DNA of 64,000 bases from Bacteroidales bacterium (lineage in GTDB: Bacteria > Bacteroidota > Bacteroidia > Bacteroidales > Paludibacteraceae), in assembly GCA_004557405.1 (NCBI GenBank), contig SFDZ01000006.1:1-64000 (forward strand), given 5' to 3'. The notes below the pieces were generated by a model that saw only the letters and a list, made by a program, of their open reading frames with translations, did no database searches and had not been told where the DNA came from. Shown one piece after another: positions 35,646 to 45,383 of the stretch. Position numbers and translations under genes: made by a program. How positions within the stretch are numbered: position 1 is the first letter of the stretch; each line of letters opens with the position of its first letter.

Positions 35646-36356
35646 GTGGAAACAAACAAGTCATCAAAACACAAAAAACGCTTCCGTCGCATGCATGTAC
35701 ACAAAGAAGGCTATGCCATCTTGATGTCGTTGCTGCTACTGCTGGTCGTGCTGAATATTGTCATCTACATTCAATCGCCGGGGCATTGGGCGTTTTTCCT
35801 CAATCTGGCCTGTTCGATATTGGCTTTCTCGTTTTTCCTCTACTTTTTCCGCAACCCGAGCCGCGAAATCATCATCGAAGATTCCAATCTGATAATTGCG
35901 CCGGCCGATGGGCGCATTGTGGTCATCGAACCAACCGAAGAGTACGAATGTTTCGGAGGCGAACGCCGCATACAGGTATCGATTTTTATGTCGGTATTCA
36001 GTGTACACGCCAATTGGACACCGATAGAAGGCACCGTAACGTATGTGCAGCACCACAGCGGTCGGCACATGGCAGCCTATCTGCCGAAATCGAGTCAGGA
36101 AAACGAGCGTTCGTCCGTTGTCATCGAAACCGAATCGAAGCACCAAGTGTTGGTACGTCAGATAGCCGGTGCCTTGGCACGACGCATCGTAACATACGCC
36201 AAAGTGGGACACGAATGCCACCTGAACGAACATTTGGGATTCATCAAATTCGGGTCGCGCGTCGATTTGTTTTTGCCCGAAGGCTCCGAAATTTTTGTAA
36301 CATTGGGCGAACAAACACGCGGCAACGAAACCATCATAGCGCGTCTGCCGGACTGA
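35646..36356 (+). CDS. psd: Phosphatidylserine decarboxylase proenzyme (short form)
   Basis: A 236-aa precursor that makes phosphatidylethanolamine. The enzyme cuts itself between Gly203 and Ser204 in KFGSRVD, and Ser204 becomes the pyruvoyl cofactor; this is the short class lacking the LGST form. Other conserved parts are APADG (85-89) and FMSVFSVHAN (114-123). Start is GTG 35646, since relatives have about 10-15 basic residues before the HKEG segment; ATG 35691 is the alternative. Two hydrophobic helices (about 24-42 and 48-67) anchor it to the inner membrane. Confidence 0.93.
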   Translation: METNKSSKHKKRFRRMHVHKEGYAILMSLLLLLVVLNIVIYIQSPGHWAFFLNLACSILAFSFFLYFFRNPSREIIIEDSNLIIAPADGRIVVIEPTEEYECFGGERRIQVSIFMSVFSVHANWTPIEGTVTYVQHHSGRHMAAYLPKSSQENERSSVVIETESKHQVLVRQIAGALARRIVTYAKVGHECHLNEHLGFIKFGSRVDLFLPEGSEIFVTLGEQTRGNETIIARLPD

Positions 36357-36372
36357 CTTCGTCGGAAGGATA

Positions 36373-37239
36373 ATGAGCCTTGACACGCGACATACGTCCA
36401 CAGCCATCAAAGGCTTATGGCTGTTGTTCTTGTGGCTGTGCGGCTTGGCCGTCGGAGCGGCTCTCACCGCGTGGTGCAATAGTGCGCCGACCGACATCGT
36501 GTCGCTCAAATGGCAACAGTTATGCCAGTCGCTACTGATATTTGCGCTGCCGGCCATCGTATTCAGACACACCGCCACGACGCGCGCCACAGCCGACATC
36601 GGTTGGCCACGCCACGCCCGAATATGGATAGCGGCACTGCTGTTGATGCCGTGCGCCATTCCGGCCATCAATCTGACAAAATGGTTGAACGACATGATGG
36701 TTTTACCCGCTTGCATGAGCGCCATCGAGCAGGCGATGCTGCAAATGGAGCAACAAGCCGAAGCGCTCACCACGGCATTCCTCGATGTAGCCGACGTGCA
36801 AGGATTGATGCTGAATTTATTGGCATTGGCGTTTGTGCCGGCCATCGCCGAAGAGTTGTTTTTCAGAGGCGCACTACAACGTCTGATAGCCAGCACCTGC
36901 GGAGCTCACCTCGCCATTTGGACGGCCGCATTCGTCTTCAGCACCATACATTTTCAGTTCTACGGATTTGTACCGCGCCTTTTGTTGGGAGCCGCACTTG
37001 GCTATCTCTATTGGTACAGCGGCTCGCTATGGCCAAGTATCGTTGCACACTTTGTAAATAATGCTCTGACGGTAATATTGGCATTCGCGGCGGCACGCAT
37101 CAAAATGCCCATCGACATCGAAATCATCGGTAGCGAAAGCACTTGGTGGGTAGGATTATTGTCGTTAGGAGCAAGCGTCGCCTTGTGTTTGTGGATCGGC
37201 ATCGGCAGACATGCTACCGCTGCGCCGCAGCAGCCATGA
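36373..37239 (+). CDS. CPBP-family intramembrane metalloprotease
   Basis: A 288-aa protein with about seven or eight transmembrane helices and the CAAX/CPBP (Abi) glutamate motif EELFFRG (Glu160, Glu161, Arg165), then the second motif FSTIHFQFYGFVPR (His near 197) and a third AHFVNN (His/Asn). Family members cleave within membranes, including Rce1-type CAAX processing and immunity proteins; the substrate is unknown. It is the last gene of the rsfS-ftsH run. Its last 75 nt overlap, on the other strand, the 3' end of the flippase-like gene. Confidence 0.9.
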   Translation: MSLDTRHTSTAIKGLWLLFLWLCGLAVGAALTAWCNSAPTDIVSLKWQQLCQSLLIFALPAIVFRHTATTRATADIGWPRHARIWIAALLLMPCAIPAINLTKWLNDMMVLPACMSAIEQAMLQMEQQAEALTTAFLDVADVQGLMLNLLALAFVPAIAEELFFRGALQRLIASTCGAHLAIWTAAFVFSTIHFQFYGFVPRLLLGAALGYLYWYSGSLWPSIVAHFVNNALTVILAFAAARIKMPIDIEIIGSESTWWVGLLSLGASVALCLWIGIGRHATAAPQQP

Positions 37240-38172
37240 GCCCATCAGCATCGGCACACAAAAGTTGACACACCAAAGCAGTATGCCCGACAGCGCCATA
37301 CCAACCTCGTTGGCATCAAAAGCCGATAATATCAGAATGGCATACGACCCGCGCACAACCGCCTCCGACACCACAAACGATGGTGTATAAGTTACAAGCA
37401 GATAGATAGTCGGGATGGCCACCAACGCCTCGACAGGCGCCAGCGACACGCCCATAAACAGCAACATGGCATACAGTTGAGTCGAAAACACCACAAAACG
37501 ACCGACCGACAAAGCAACCACACGCCACCAATCGCACCACGACAAATGCTCCAAGCCCGCGCCAAACAACTGCACCCAATGCCACCGGCAACACTTCAGG
37601 CGCTGCGCCAACTGCCGACGGAACAACAGCGACACCACAAACAGTGCTACCACTGCCACCACCAATGCTCCCCAGAACAGCAATGTCGTCAGTGAAGCAT
37701 CGATGACAAAACTCGGACGCACCCAAACGGCATAACATACAGCCGCCACAGTGCCTATCACGGTGATGACGACCGTAAGCGCCAAACTGCCGACACACCC
37801 CAAAGCGATGGCAGACATCCGACATTCGGGACGCAACAACAACACCCGTGTCGGCACATCGCCCAGATGATTGGGTGTGAAAAAAGCGCCTGTCTGCCCG
37901 ACCAACACCGATTTGACAGCCTCCATCAACGACAATGGTTGCAGACCACGCACCAACAAGCGCCACTTTTGCGCCTCGAGCAGCAGATTGAGCGGCAACA
38001 ACGCCAACACGCCCGCCAGACAAGCGTAATGCGCCACGCCTGCCGCAGCAAAATGTGCCGACACAGTCGCGTAGTCGTCAAACGCAACAAGTTTGTAGGC
38101 CAAATAGGCATAAGCCAGCACCAAAATCAGCCACTTGACAACTGTATAAATATGTTGTTCGTTGGTTTTCAA
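37165..38172 (-). CDS. Flippase-like membrane protein (LPG-synthase TM / UPF0104 family)
   Basis: A 335-aa protein with eight or so hydrophobic helices and the family blocks LLEAQKWRLLVRGL, GQTGAFFTPNHLGDVPTR and PTIYLLVTYTPSFVVSEAVVRGS, which match the lysylphosphatidylglycerol synthase transmembrane domain without its catalytic domain. Members are thought to move lipid-linked substrates across the membrane. It follows an acyltransferase gene by 33 nt. The 3' end overlaps the CPBP gene by 75 nt in antisense. Confidence 0.85.
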   Translation of the reverse strand: MKTNEQHIYTVVKWLILVLAYAYLAYKLVAFDDYATVSAHFAAAGVAHYACLAGVLALLPLNLLLEAQKWRLLVRGLQPLSLMEAVKSVLVGQTGAFFTPNHLGDVPTRVLLLRPECRMSAIALGCVGSLALTVVITVIGTVAAVCYAVWVRPSFVIDASLTTLLFWGALVVAVVALFVVSLLFRRQLAQRLKCCRWHWVQLFGAGLEHLSWCDWWRVVALSVGRFVVFSTQLYAMLLFMGVSLAPVEALVAIPTIYLLVTYTPSFVVSEAVVRGSYAILILSAFDANEVGMALSGILLWCVNFCVPMLMGSWLLRRSGSMSADADPQTQGDACS

Positions 38173-38205
38173 ACCGAAAAGCAGAAATGGCGCACAAGGC
38201 GACGA

Positions 38206-39348
38206 TTACAGCGTTGCCAAATAATTTTTCAGTGGGTTGGCATACATCTCCAACAATTTTCGACGCAAGAAATCGTAATCGGGCTGCGGCACGGCTATTT
38301 TATCGAGTTGTTTGGCAAAATAGTCCAAAACTTTTTGCCGTTCGTCGGCCGGCACCTCGTCGGCAAAGCGTTGTGTGCCAAAATATTCGTCGTAAGCCAC
38401 CTTGTTTATCGGATATATCACATAGTTGCCATGTATGCGCCGGTCGATAAGCGCCGCCACAGCCGCCACCTGTTCTTTGCGATTGTCGGTTTGTGCGGCA
38501 ATGGCGTCCAAATCGGCATTGATGCATGGTGTAAACGCATAGTGCACATGTCCTTTGTAGCCCATGATGCCGGTTCGCATGCTGACGACATCGTCGTGCG
38601 GCGACTTTTGATAGTTGGGGTTGTCGCGTTTGAGTTGGAACTCGGCCGCCTTGAGGAAATCGCACGGGTCGTATTCGTACGAAATGCTTACAGGGCTGAT
38701 ATTCAAATCTTTAAGATTTTGGATGAACGAGCCTTCGCCACTGAGGGCAAACATTTTCAGAATGCTCTCTTGTGTGCGGTCGTCCGAATCTTTGGCGCGT
38801 CCTTCGCGTTGTGCAATCCACACACTGACCTGTTTTTGCGTGATGGCATAGCGTATGTATTGCGACAAGAGTAGAAACACACGCGGCATTTCGCGCGGTG
38901 CGAGTCCGCGTCGTACCACAAAACACTTGTTGATGCGCACCAACGTTTCGATCCACGGAGCGGCAAACAGGTTGTCGCCAATGCCGATTTCGGGCGAATC
39001 GAAGCCGCCACGGAACAGCGACAGCGCAATGAAAGCGGCATCCATCACAATGTCGCGATGGTTGGTAACGAGAATGCCGTTCGGGCGGTCGGCCTCGAGC
39101 CCCGACACCGTAACACCGCCGGCGGTTTGTTGTTTTTCGAGGACGGTCAGCACAGGTTCGATAATCCGTTGCTGCAACTCCGAAGCCGAATGAATCGTCT
39201 GTAATTGTTGTTCGAGTTGTTCTATCGTCAGTTGCGGCAGCAAGCGCTGCATCAAAGCCACAAATGCAGGTTCGCGCAGCAACGCCGCAAAAGCCTGTGG
39301 CAGTTCGTCATTGTTAAACGGGCGAATCGTGTCGAAATCAGCATTCAT
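38206..39348 (-). CDS. Lysophospholipid-type acyltransferase (PlsC superfamily)
   Basis: A 380-aa protein with the acyltransferase catalytic motif NHRDIVMD (His97, Asp103), an IGIGDNLFAAPW segment and a VWIAQREGRAKD motif, where REGR is the phosphate-binding part. It is longer than ordinary PlsC because of a helical N-terminal extension (about 1-80) and a C-terminal extension. Likely transfers an acyl chain to a membrane lipid; the substrate is unknown. It has a full promoter upstream and probably shares a transcript with the flippase-like gene. Confidence 0.87.
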   Translation of the reverse strand: MNADFDTIRPFNNDELPQAFAALLREPAFVALMQRLLPQLTIEQLEQQLQTIHSASELQQRIIEPVLTVLEKQQTAGGVTVSGLEADRPNGILVTNHRDIVMDAAFIALSLFRGGFDSPEIGIGDNLFAAPWIETLVRINKCFVVRRGLAPREMPRVFLLLSQYIRYAITQKQVSVWIAQREGRAKDSDDRTQESILKMFALSGEGSFIQNLKDLNISPVSISYEYDPCDFLKAAEFQLKRDNPNYQKSPHDDVVSMRTGIMGYKGHVHYAFTPCINADLDAIAAQTDNRKEQVAAVAALIDRRIHGNYVIYPINKVAYDEYFGTQRFADEVPADERQKVLDYFAKQLDKIAVPQPDYDFLRRKLLEMYANPLKNYLATL

Positions 39349-39391
39349 AATGTTTGGTTGTTTTTAGTGATTACGCAAAAAATGGTGTGTG

Positions 39392-39423
39392 CAAATATAC
39401 AAATTCTTTTTCCGCTGCACAAA
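39392..39423 (-). promoter_or_regulatory. Promoter for the acyltransferase gene
   Basis: On the minus strand: TTTG at 39423-39420, a 20-nt spacer and TATATTTG at 39399-39392, 43 nt before the ATG at 39348. Confidence 0.7.
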
Positions 39424-39448
39424 AACAGCAGTTATCTGTCGTCAGAGT

Positions 39449-40450
39449 TCAGAGCAACACCGCCAACAAGGCCGCCACACTTATCAAAATCCAAAGCAAT
39501 ACGCCCTGAATCAGCGGTTTAACACCTACCTGTTTCAGCACATCAAGCGACAGCGAAGCGCCGATGAAGAACAAGCACACGGTGAGCGATTTGCGTGCCA
39601 AGCCGTTGATAAACGAGCCGACCTGTGCGCCCCAAGTGCCGCAAATATCGGCATTCGAAAGCACATAAGTGTTGATGACCATCGCCACGATGAACCACAG
39701 AATGAACCACGGGATGGAGATTTTTTGGCCTTTGGTTTTGAACAACAACGCCGTAACCAACGCCACGGGAATAATCCACAAGGCACGCGTCAGTTTGATG
39801 GTAGTGGCCACCTGCAACGCCTCTTCGCCATAGGCTGCACCGGCGCCTACTACCGAACTTGTGTCGTGAATGGCGATGGCAGCCCATGTGCCAAATTGTT
39901 GTTGGTCGAGCCCGAACAGGTGTCCCAGCGGCGGAAAAATGAACAAGGCAACGGCGTTAAGAATGAAAATCGTACCCAACGCCACCGACATTTCGGCATC
40001 TTTGGCTTTGATGACCGGCCCCACCGCTGCGATGGCGCTTCCACCGCAAATGGCTGTACCCGAACTTATCAGATACGATGTGTTTTTATCGACGTTGAGC
40101 AACTTGCGCCCGATAAGCCAGCCGGCCACCAACGTGCCGACAACTGAAATGACCGTAAAGGTCATACCTTCGGCGCCCGACTTGAGCGATGCCACCAAAT
40201 TCATACCGAAACCCAATCCCACAACCGAATATTGCAAAAGGTATTTCGACATTTTTTTGTTGAATTTCGGGTAGGCTTGTCCAAACAGCAGCGCACAAGC
40301 CAATCCGACAAACAGCGCAACCGGCGGCGTTACCAAGCCGGCAATCTGTTTGCAAAAGTCGTTCGGCACATAGTCGAGCAGCAGCGCCACCGTCAGTACC
40401 GACAACAAAACAATGTAAACGCTCTTGTCGTATTTTTTCAATGTATTCAT
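39449..40450 (-). CDS. YeiH-family (UPF0324) membrane transporter, putative sulfate exporter
   Basis: A 333-aa protein with about ten transmembrane helices and the family blocks GLACALLFGQ, SSGTAICGGSAIAAVGPVIKAK and HDTSSVVGAGAAYG. YeiH relatives are called putative sulfate exporters, but transport has rarely been shown. It starts 4 nt after ileS on the same strand, so it is probably read from the ileS promoter. Confidence 0.9.
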   Translation of the reverse strand: MNTLKKYDKSVYIVLLSVLTVALLLDYVPNDFCKQIAGLVTPPVALFVGLACALLFGQAYPKFNKKMSKYLLQYSVVGLGFGMNLVASLKSGAEGMTFTVISVVGTLVAGWLIGRKLLNVDKNTSYLISSGTAICGGSAIAAVGPVIKAKDAEMSVALGTIFILNAVALFIFPPLGHLFGLDQQQFGTWAAIAIHDTSSVVGAGAAYGEEALQVATTIKLTRALWIIPVALVTALLFKTKGQKISIPWFILWFIVAMVINTYVLSNADICGTWGAQVGSFINGLARKSLTVCLFFIGASLSLDVLKQVGVKPLIQGVLLWILISVAALLAVLL

Positions 40451-40454
40451 ACGA

Positions 40455-43400
40455 TTATATTTTTTCGATGCTGATGTTCACGACAAAATCTTCGAAATCG
40501 AGCGCAATCGGGTTTTCGACCTTGTCGGCAACGATGAGCGACTGCGCCAACACCTGCGCTGCGATATAATCCTTGAAATTGGCCACGGCGGTATTCACCT
40601 CGTTGTTCGATTCGATGGTTACCGCAATTTTGTCGGTTATTTCGTAGCCGTTCGATTTGCGCAGGTTTTGAATGCGGTTCACGAGTTCGCGTGCGATACC
40701 TTCCTGCCGCAGTTCGTCCGTCACTTCGATGTCGAGTGCCACGGTCAGGTTACCCTCGTTGGCCACGAGCCAGCCCGGCATATCTTCGGTAGCTATTTCC
40801 ACATCGGCAAGTTCGACCTCCACTTCGCCACTCGGCAACGGCAGCACAATCTGTCCACGCGTTTCGATGTCGGCTATCCGGTCTTGTGTCAGGACAGCAA
40901 TGGCGGCGGCAATCTCCTTCATCTGTTTGCCGTATTTTTTGCCCAACGTTTTGAAATTCGGTTTGATGCGTTTCACCAATTTAACGGTCGAATTTTCGTT
41001 GGTAACGATTTGTAACTCCTTGATATTCACCTCGGTTTTGACCAAATCGGCCACATGCTGCAGTTGCTGCATCACGCTCTCGTTTGGCACGGGCACCACG
41101 GCTTTTTGCAGCGGTTGGCGCACTTTTTTGTTGGCTTTTTTGCGCAATGCCAAAATCATCGAAGTGGCTTGCTGTGCAAGTTGCATGCAGCCTTCGAGGT
41201 AAGTGTCGATGCGGTTGTCGTCGCACACGGGGAATGCGGCCAAGTGTACCGATTTGTCGCCCGTCAGGTCGCGGTAGAGTTGGTCGGCGTAGAATGGCGC
41301 AATCGGTGCCATCAGGCGGCTGACGGTAACCAAGCATTCGTACAACGTTTGGTAAGCGGCCAATTTGTCGGCGTCCATAGTGCCACCCCAGAAACGTTTG
41401 CGGTTGAGGCGAACGTACCAATTCGACAAGTTTTCTTGCACAAAATCGCTGATGGCACGGCCGGCGCGCGTCGGTTCGTAGTTTTCGTATTGCTCGGTAA
41501 CGTCTTTTATCAACGTGTTGAGCAGCGACAAAATCCAACGGTCGATTTCGGGGCGTTCGTCCACGGGCACCGCTGTTTCGTCGCCCGTAAATCCATCGAC
41601 ATTGGCGTAAAGTGCAAAAAATGAATAGGTGTTGTAGAGCGTGCCGAAGAATTTGCGGCGCACCTCTTCCACACCTTCGGTGTCGAATTTGAGGTTGTCC
41701 CACGGCGAGGCGTTTGTCATCATATACCAACGCAGCGGGTCGCTGCCGTATTTTTCGATGGTGATAAACGGATCGACGGCATTGCCCAAGCGTTTCGACA
41801 TTTTGTTGCCATTTTTGTCGAGCACCAAGCCGTTGGAAATCACGTTTTTGAATGCCACGCGGTTTTCTATCATCGTGTGAATGGCGTGCAGCGTGAAAAA
41901 CCAGCCACGCGTTTGGTCAACGCCTTCGCTGATGAAATCGGCAGTCCCCCAGCCCTCTGAACTATTCGGGGCTTCAAACGGATAGTGCACTTGTGCGTAG
42001 GGCATGGCGCCCGAGTCGAACCACACGTCGATAAGGTCGAGTTCGCGGTGCATTGGTTTGCCCGAAGCCGAGACAAGGATAATGTTATCGACATAAGGAC
42101 GGTGCAAGTCGATATTTTTCGGGTCGTAATTCTCTTTGCTGTAATCGCCTACGCGGAAATTCGGCCACGGATTTTCTTTCATGAATCCGGCAGCCACGGA
42201 CTTTTCTATCTCCTCGAAAAGTTCCTCGATGGAACCGATGCAAATCTCCTCTTGTCCGTCGTCGGTGCGCCAAATGGGCAACGGTGTTCCCCAATAGCGG
42301 CTGCGGCTTAAGTTCCAATCGTTCAGATTGTTGAGCCACTGACCGAAACGCCCCGTTCCCGTCGATTCGGGTTTCCAATTGATGGTTTTGTTCAGGGCTA
42401 TCATCTCGTCTTTTACGGCAGTGGTTTTGATAAACCAACTGTCGAGCGGATAATACAGCACGGGTTTGTCGGTGCGCCAGCAGTGCGGATAGTTGTGTAC
42501 ATGTTTTTCGATGCGGAACGCCAACCCTTGCTGTTTCAGCATCATACAGAGTGCGATGTCGAGCGTTTCGTCTTTGTCGGTGAGGTTCGGGGCGTAAGCG
42601 TTTTTCACAAAACGGCCTGCGTAGGCTTGGTACAAATCGATGTTGATGTGATTTTTCACAAAATCGTCGTCCAAGTCGTCCAACACAAAGAATTTACCCG
42701 TCATATCGACCATCGGGCGTGTTTCGCCTTTTTTGGTCAGGAACGTTAGTCCGGGAACGCCTGCTTTTTTTGCCACGAAAGCATCGTCGGCGCCGAATGT
42801 CGGTGCTATATGCACAATGCCCGTACCGTCGTCGGTGGTAACGTAGTCGCCGGCAATGACGCGGAATGCGCCCTCGCCCGGATTAACCCACGGAATGAGT
42901 TGTTCGTATTCTTCGCCCACCAAGTCGGTGCCTTTGCCACGCCATACGATGTCGGGTTGTTCGCCCAACTCTTTGGCGTATGCCGACAAGCGCGCTTCGG
43001 CCAAAATGTAAGTGGCAGCAGTTTTGGTGTACGGATTTTCGCCTTTCACAGCCACATAGTCGATTTTCGGGCCGACGCACAAGGCCGTGTTCGACGGCAA
43101 TGTCCACGGTGTTGTAGTCCACGCAAGGCAGTAGGCATCGGCGCCGAAGCGGTTGCCTTTCAGTTTGAACTGTGCTGTGCAGGTGGTATCTTTCACATCG
43201 CGGTAACAGCCGGGTTGGTTCAGTTCGTGCGAACTCAGGCCTGTGCCGGCAGCCGGCGAATAGGGCTGAATGGTATAGCCTTTGTAGAGCAACCCTTTGT
43301 GGTAGAGTTCTTTGAGCAGATACCACAGCGTTTCGATGTATTTATTGTCGTAGGTGATGTATGGGTTTTCCAAATCGACCCAATAACCCATTTTTTCGGT

Positions 43401-43805
43401 GAGCGATGTCCACTCTTTGGTGTATTTCATCACTTCGCGACGGCAGGCGGCGTTGTAGTCGTCCACGCTGATTTTTTTGCCGATGTCCTCTTTGGTGATG
43501 CCGAGCATTTTTTCCACGCCGAGTTCCACAGGCAATCCGTGCGTATCCCATCCGGCTTTGCGGCGCACCTGAAAGCCCTGCATCGTTTTGTAGCGACAAA
43601 AAGTATCTTTGATGGTGCGTGCCATCACATGGTGAATGCCGGGCATGCCGTTGGCCGAAGGCGGTCCCTCGAAAAAGACGAATGCCGGCGCACCTTCGCG
43701 CTCGTCGATACTTTTGTGAAACAAATCCTCGTCCTGCCATCGTTGCAACATCTCTTTGTTGATGGCCGACAGGTCAAAATGGGTGTATTCCTTAAACTTT
43801 TTCAT
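40455..43805 (-). CDS. ileS: Isoleucyl-tRNA synthetase
   Basis: An 1116-aa class I synthetase of the long, eukaryote-like/actinobacterial-type IleRS group found in Bacteroidota. The HIGH-type motif region is GPPSANGMPGIHH (47-59) and the KMSKR loop is NKMSKRLGN. The editing domain with TTPWTLPSNTAL lies between them, and the anticodon-binding and C-terminal parts follow. Start is ATG 43805; a -7 box lies 38 nt upstream. yeiH follows at 4 nt. Confidence 0.97.
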   Translation of the reverse strand: MKKFKEYTHFDLSAINKEMLQRWQDEDLFHKSIDEREGAPAFVFFEGPPSANGMPGIHHVMARTIKDTFCRYKTMQGFQVRRKAGWDTHGLPVELGVEKMLGITKEDIGKKISVDDYNAACRREVMKYTKEWTSLTEKMGYWVDLENPYITYDNKYIETLWYLLKELYHKGLLYKGYTIQPYSPAAGTGLSSHELNQPGCYRDVKDTTCTAQFKLKGNRFGADAYCLAWTTTPWTLPSNTALCVGPKIDYVAVKGENPYTKTAATYILAEARLSAYAKELGEQPDIVWRGKGTDLVGEEYEQLIPWVNPGEGAFRVIAGDYVTTDDGTGIVHIAPTFGADDAFVAKKAGVPGLTFLTKKGETRPMVDMTGKFFVLDDLDDDFVKNHINIDLYQAYAGRFVKNAYAPNLTDKDETLDIALCMMLKQQGLAFRIEKHVHNYPHCWRTDKPVLYYPLDSWFIKTTAVKDEMIALNKTINWKPESTGTGRFGQWLNNLNDWNLSRSRYWGTPLPIWRTDDGQEEICIGSIEELFEEIEKSVAAGFMKENPWPNFRVGDYSKENYDPKNIDLHRPYVDNIILVSASGKPMHRELDLIDVWFDSGAMPYAQVHYPFEAPNSSEGWGTADFISEGVDQTRGWFFTLHAIHTMIENRVAFKNVISNGLVLDKNGNKMSKRLGNAVDPFITIEKYGSDPLRWYMMTNASPWDNLKFDTEGVEEVRRKFFGTLYNTYSFFALYANVDGFTGDETAVPVDERPEIDRWILSLLNTLIKDVTEQYENYEPTRAGRAISDFVQENLSNWYVRLNRKRFWGGTMDADKLAAYQTLYECLVTVSRLMAPIAPFYADQLYRDLTGDKSVHLAAFPVCDDNRIDTYLEGCMQLAQQATSMILALRKKANKKVRQPLQKAVVPVPNESVMQQLQHVADLVKTEVNIKELQIVTNENSTVKLVKRIKPNFKTLGKKYGKQMKEIAAAIAVLTQDRIADIETRGQIVLPLPSGEVEVELADVEIATEDMPGWLVANEGNLTVALDIEVTDELRQEGIARELVNRIQNLRKSNGYEITDKIAVTIESNNEVNTAVANFKDYIAAQVLAQSLIVADKVENPIALDFEDFVVNISIEKI

Positions 43806-43843
43806 AGAAAAACAAAACTATTTCTGCATAATAATTGAATTTG

Positions 43844-43851
43844 CAAAGATA
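43844..43851 (-). promoter_or_regulatory. -7 promoter box for ileS
   Basis: Minus strand reads TATCTTTG, a match to TAnnTTTG, 38 nt upstream of ileS. No clear -33. Confidence 0.5.
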
Positions 43852-43960
43852 CAAAAAAAGTTTGAAAGTGAAAAGTGGAAAAGTGTGCAAGTTTGAATTG
43901 TAAAATTAACGACATCGAACGCACGACACACTCCCCGAAAAAATCCGGGGCACTAAAGCG

Positions 43961-43987
43961 CTGCGGCTGCCTGTTAGACAGCCGCAG
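43961..43987 (-). terminator. Hairpin after the saccharopine-dehydrogenase-type gene
   Basis: A perfect 9-bp G+C-rich stem (43961-43969 with 43979-43987) and 9-nt loop, 29 nt past the stop. A second small hairpin (CCCCG with CGGGG near 43933-43950) and A/T tract follow on the minus strand. Confidence 0.75.
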
Positions 43988-44015
43988 TGTTGGTTTGATG
44001 TTGGTAAAAACCACA

Positions 44016-45218
44016 TTACAGTTCCAAGTCGCCATCGACGATTTCGTGCCACGGCAAACCGCTTTCGGCTACCTTGGCCAAGAACGGATCGGGGTCAAAC
44101 TCCTCGACATTGAACACACCTGCACCGCCCCATTTGCCCGTGAGCAACATATACGCGCCCGTCATGGCAGGCACGCCGGTGGTGTAACTGACGCCCTGCG
44201 TGCCGGTCTCTTTGTACGCGGCTTCGTGGCTGCAGTTGTTGTAGATGTAGTAGGTTTTCGGGCGGCCATCTTTCACGCCTTTGATGCGGCAACCGATGGA
44301 GGTGTAGCCCGTGTAGTTCGACCCCAACTCTTCGGGGTGCGGCAACACGGCTTTCAGGAACTGAATCGGCACGATTTCGCGCCCTTCGTACATTATCGGC
44401 ACGATGCTGGCCATGCCAATGTTCTGAATGACGCGCAGATGCGTCAGATATTCCTGCCCGAAAGTCATCCAAAAACGTGCCCGTTTGATGGTCGGGAAGT
44501 TTTTGACCAACGACTCCAACTCCTCGTGATACATCAAATAGGATTCGCGCGCGCCGATTTCGGGATAAGTTACAGGCTGATGAATCTCAAGCGGCTGCGT
44601 TTCGACCCATTCGCCGTTCAAATAATAGCGCCCTTTTTGGGTGATTTCGCGGATATTGATTTCGGGGTTGAAATTGGTGGCAAACGCCTTATGATGGTCG
44701 CCGGCATTGCAATCGACAATGTCCAATTCGTGAATTTCGTCGAAATGATGTTTGGCGGCATACGCCGTGTAGATGCTTGTGCAACCGGGGTCGAAACCGC
44801 AACCGAGAATGGCCGTCAGACCGGCTTGTTTGAAACGGTCGTGATACGCCCACTGCCACGAATACTGATATTTGGCCTCGTCGAGCGGCTCGTAGTTGGC
44901 CGTGTCAAGGTAATGGCAACCGGCAGCCAAGCAGGCGTCCATGATGTGCAAATCCTGATACGGCAACGCCAAATTCATCACCAATACGGGCTGAAAACGT
45001 TTCAACAACGCTGTCAGTTCGGGCACATTGTCGGCATCGACCTGCGCTGTAGCCACCTCCACGCCATAACGGGCTTTCAGGTCGGCGGCTATGGCATCGC
45101 ACTTGGCTTTGGTGCGGCTGGCAATCATTATTTCGGTAAACACATCGCTGTTTTGAGCCAATTTGTGCGCTGCAACCGTTGCTACGCCACCGGCTCCGAT
45201 AATCAACACTTTTCCCAT
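44016..45218 (-). CDS. Saccharopine dehydrogenase-family enzyme, probable carboxynorspermidine dehydrogenase
   Basis: A 400-aa NADP-dependent enzyme with a Rossmann motif VLIIGAGGVATVAAHKL (4-20) and the family blocks LPYQDLHIMDACLAAGCHYLD and GCGFDPGCTSIYTAYA. These fit carboxynorspermidine/carboxyspermidine dehydrogenase, which joins aspartate semialdehyde to a diamine in an alternative spermidine pathway used by many Bacteroidota, better than true lysine-pathway saccharopine dehydrogenase. The partner decarboxylase (nspC) is not in the window. It has its own promoter and terminator, so it is monocistronic. Confidence 0.85.
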   Translation of the reverse strand: MGKVLIIGAGGVATVAAHKLAQNSDVFTEIMIASRTKAKCDAIAADLKARYGVEVATAQVDADNVPELTALLKRFQPVLVMNLALPYQDLHIMDACLAAGCHYLDTANYEPLDEAKYQYSWQWAYHDRFKQAGLTAILGCGFDPGCTSIYTAYAAKHHFDEIHELDIVDCNAGDHHKAFATNFNPEINIREITQKGRYYLNGEWVETQPLEIHQPVTYPEIGARESYLMYHEELESLVKNFPTIKRARFWMTFGQEYLTHLRVIQNIGMASIVPIMYEGREIVPIQFLKAVLPHPEELGSNYTGYTSIGCRIKGVKDGRPKTYYIYNNCSHEAAYKETGTQGVSYTTGVPAMTGAYMLLTGKWGGAGVFNVEEFDPDPFLAKVAESGLPWHEIVDGDLEL

Positions 45219-45288
45219 GTCTGTTCGTTTTTTTATTGACTAAAAATGAAATAATTTTGAGCGTTTTGCGGCTGTTCTAATTTTTGTG

Positions 45289-45296
45289 CAAAGATA
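45289..45296 (-). promoter_or_regulatory. -7 promoter box for the saccharopine-dehydrogenase-type gene
   Basis: Minus strand reads TATCTTTG, 70 nt before the ATG. The -33 match is poor. It is back to back with the resB promoter. Confidence 0.5.
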
Positions 45297-45320
45297 TAAA
45301 TAAAAAAAATACCGACAACA

Positions 45321-45352
45321 CTTGTTCAACAAAAATATTCTATATAACTTTG
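45321..45352 (+). promoter_or_regulatory. Promoter for resB-ccsA
   Basis: CTTG at 45321-45324 (near -33), a 20-nt spacer and TAACTTTG at 45345-45352, 31 nt before the ATG at 45384. Confidence 0.6.
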
Positions 45353-45383
45353 CGAAGTTGTTATCGGGCATCACATTTTGCGT

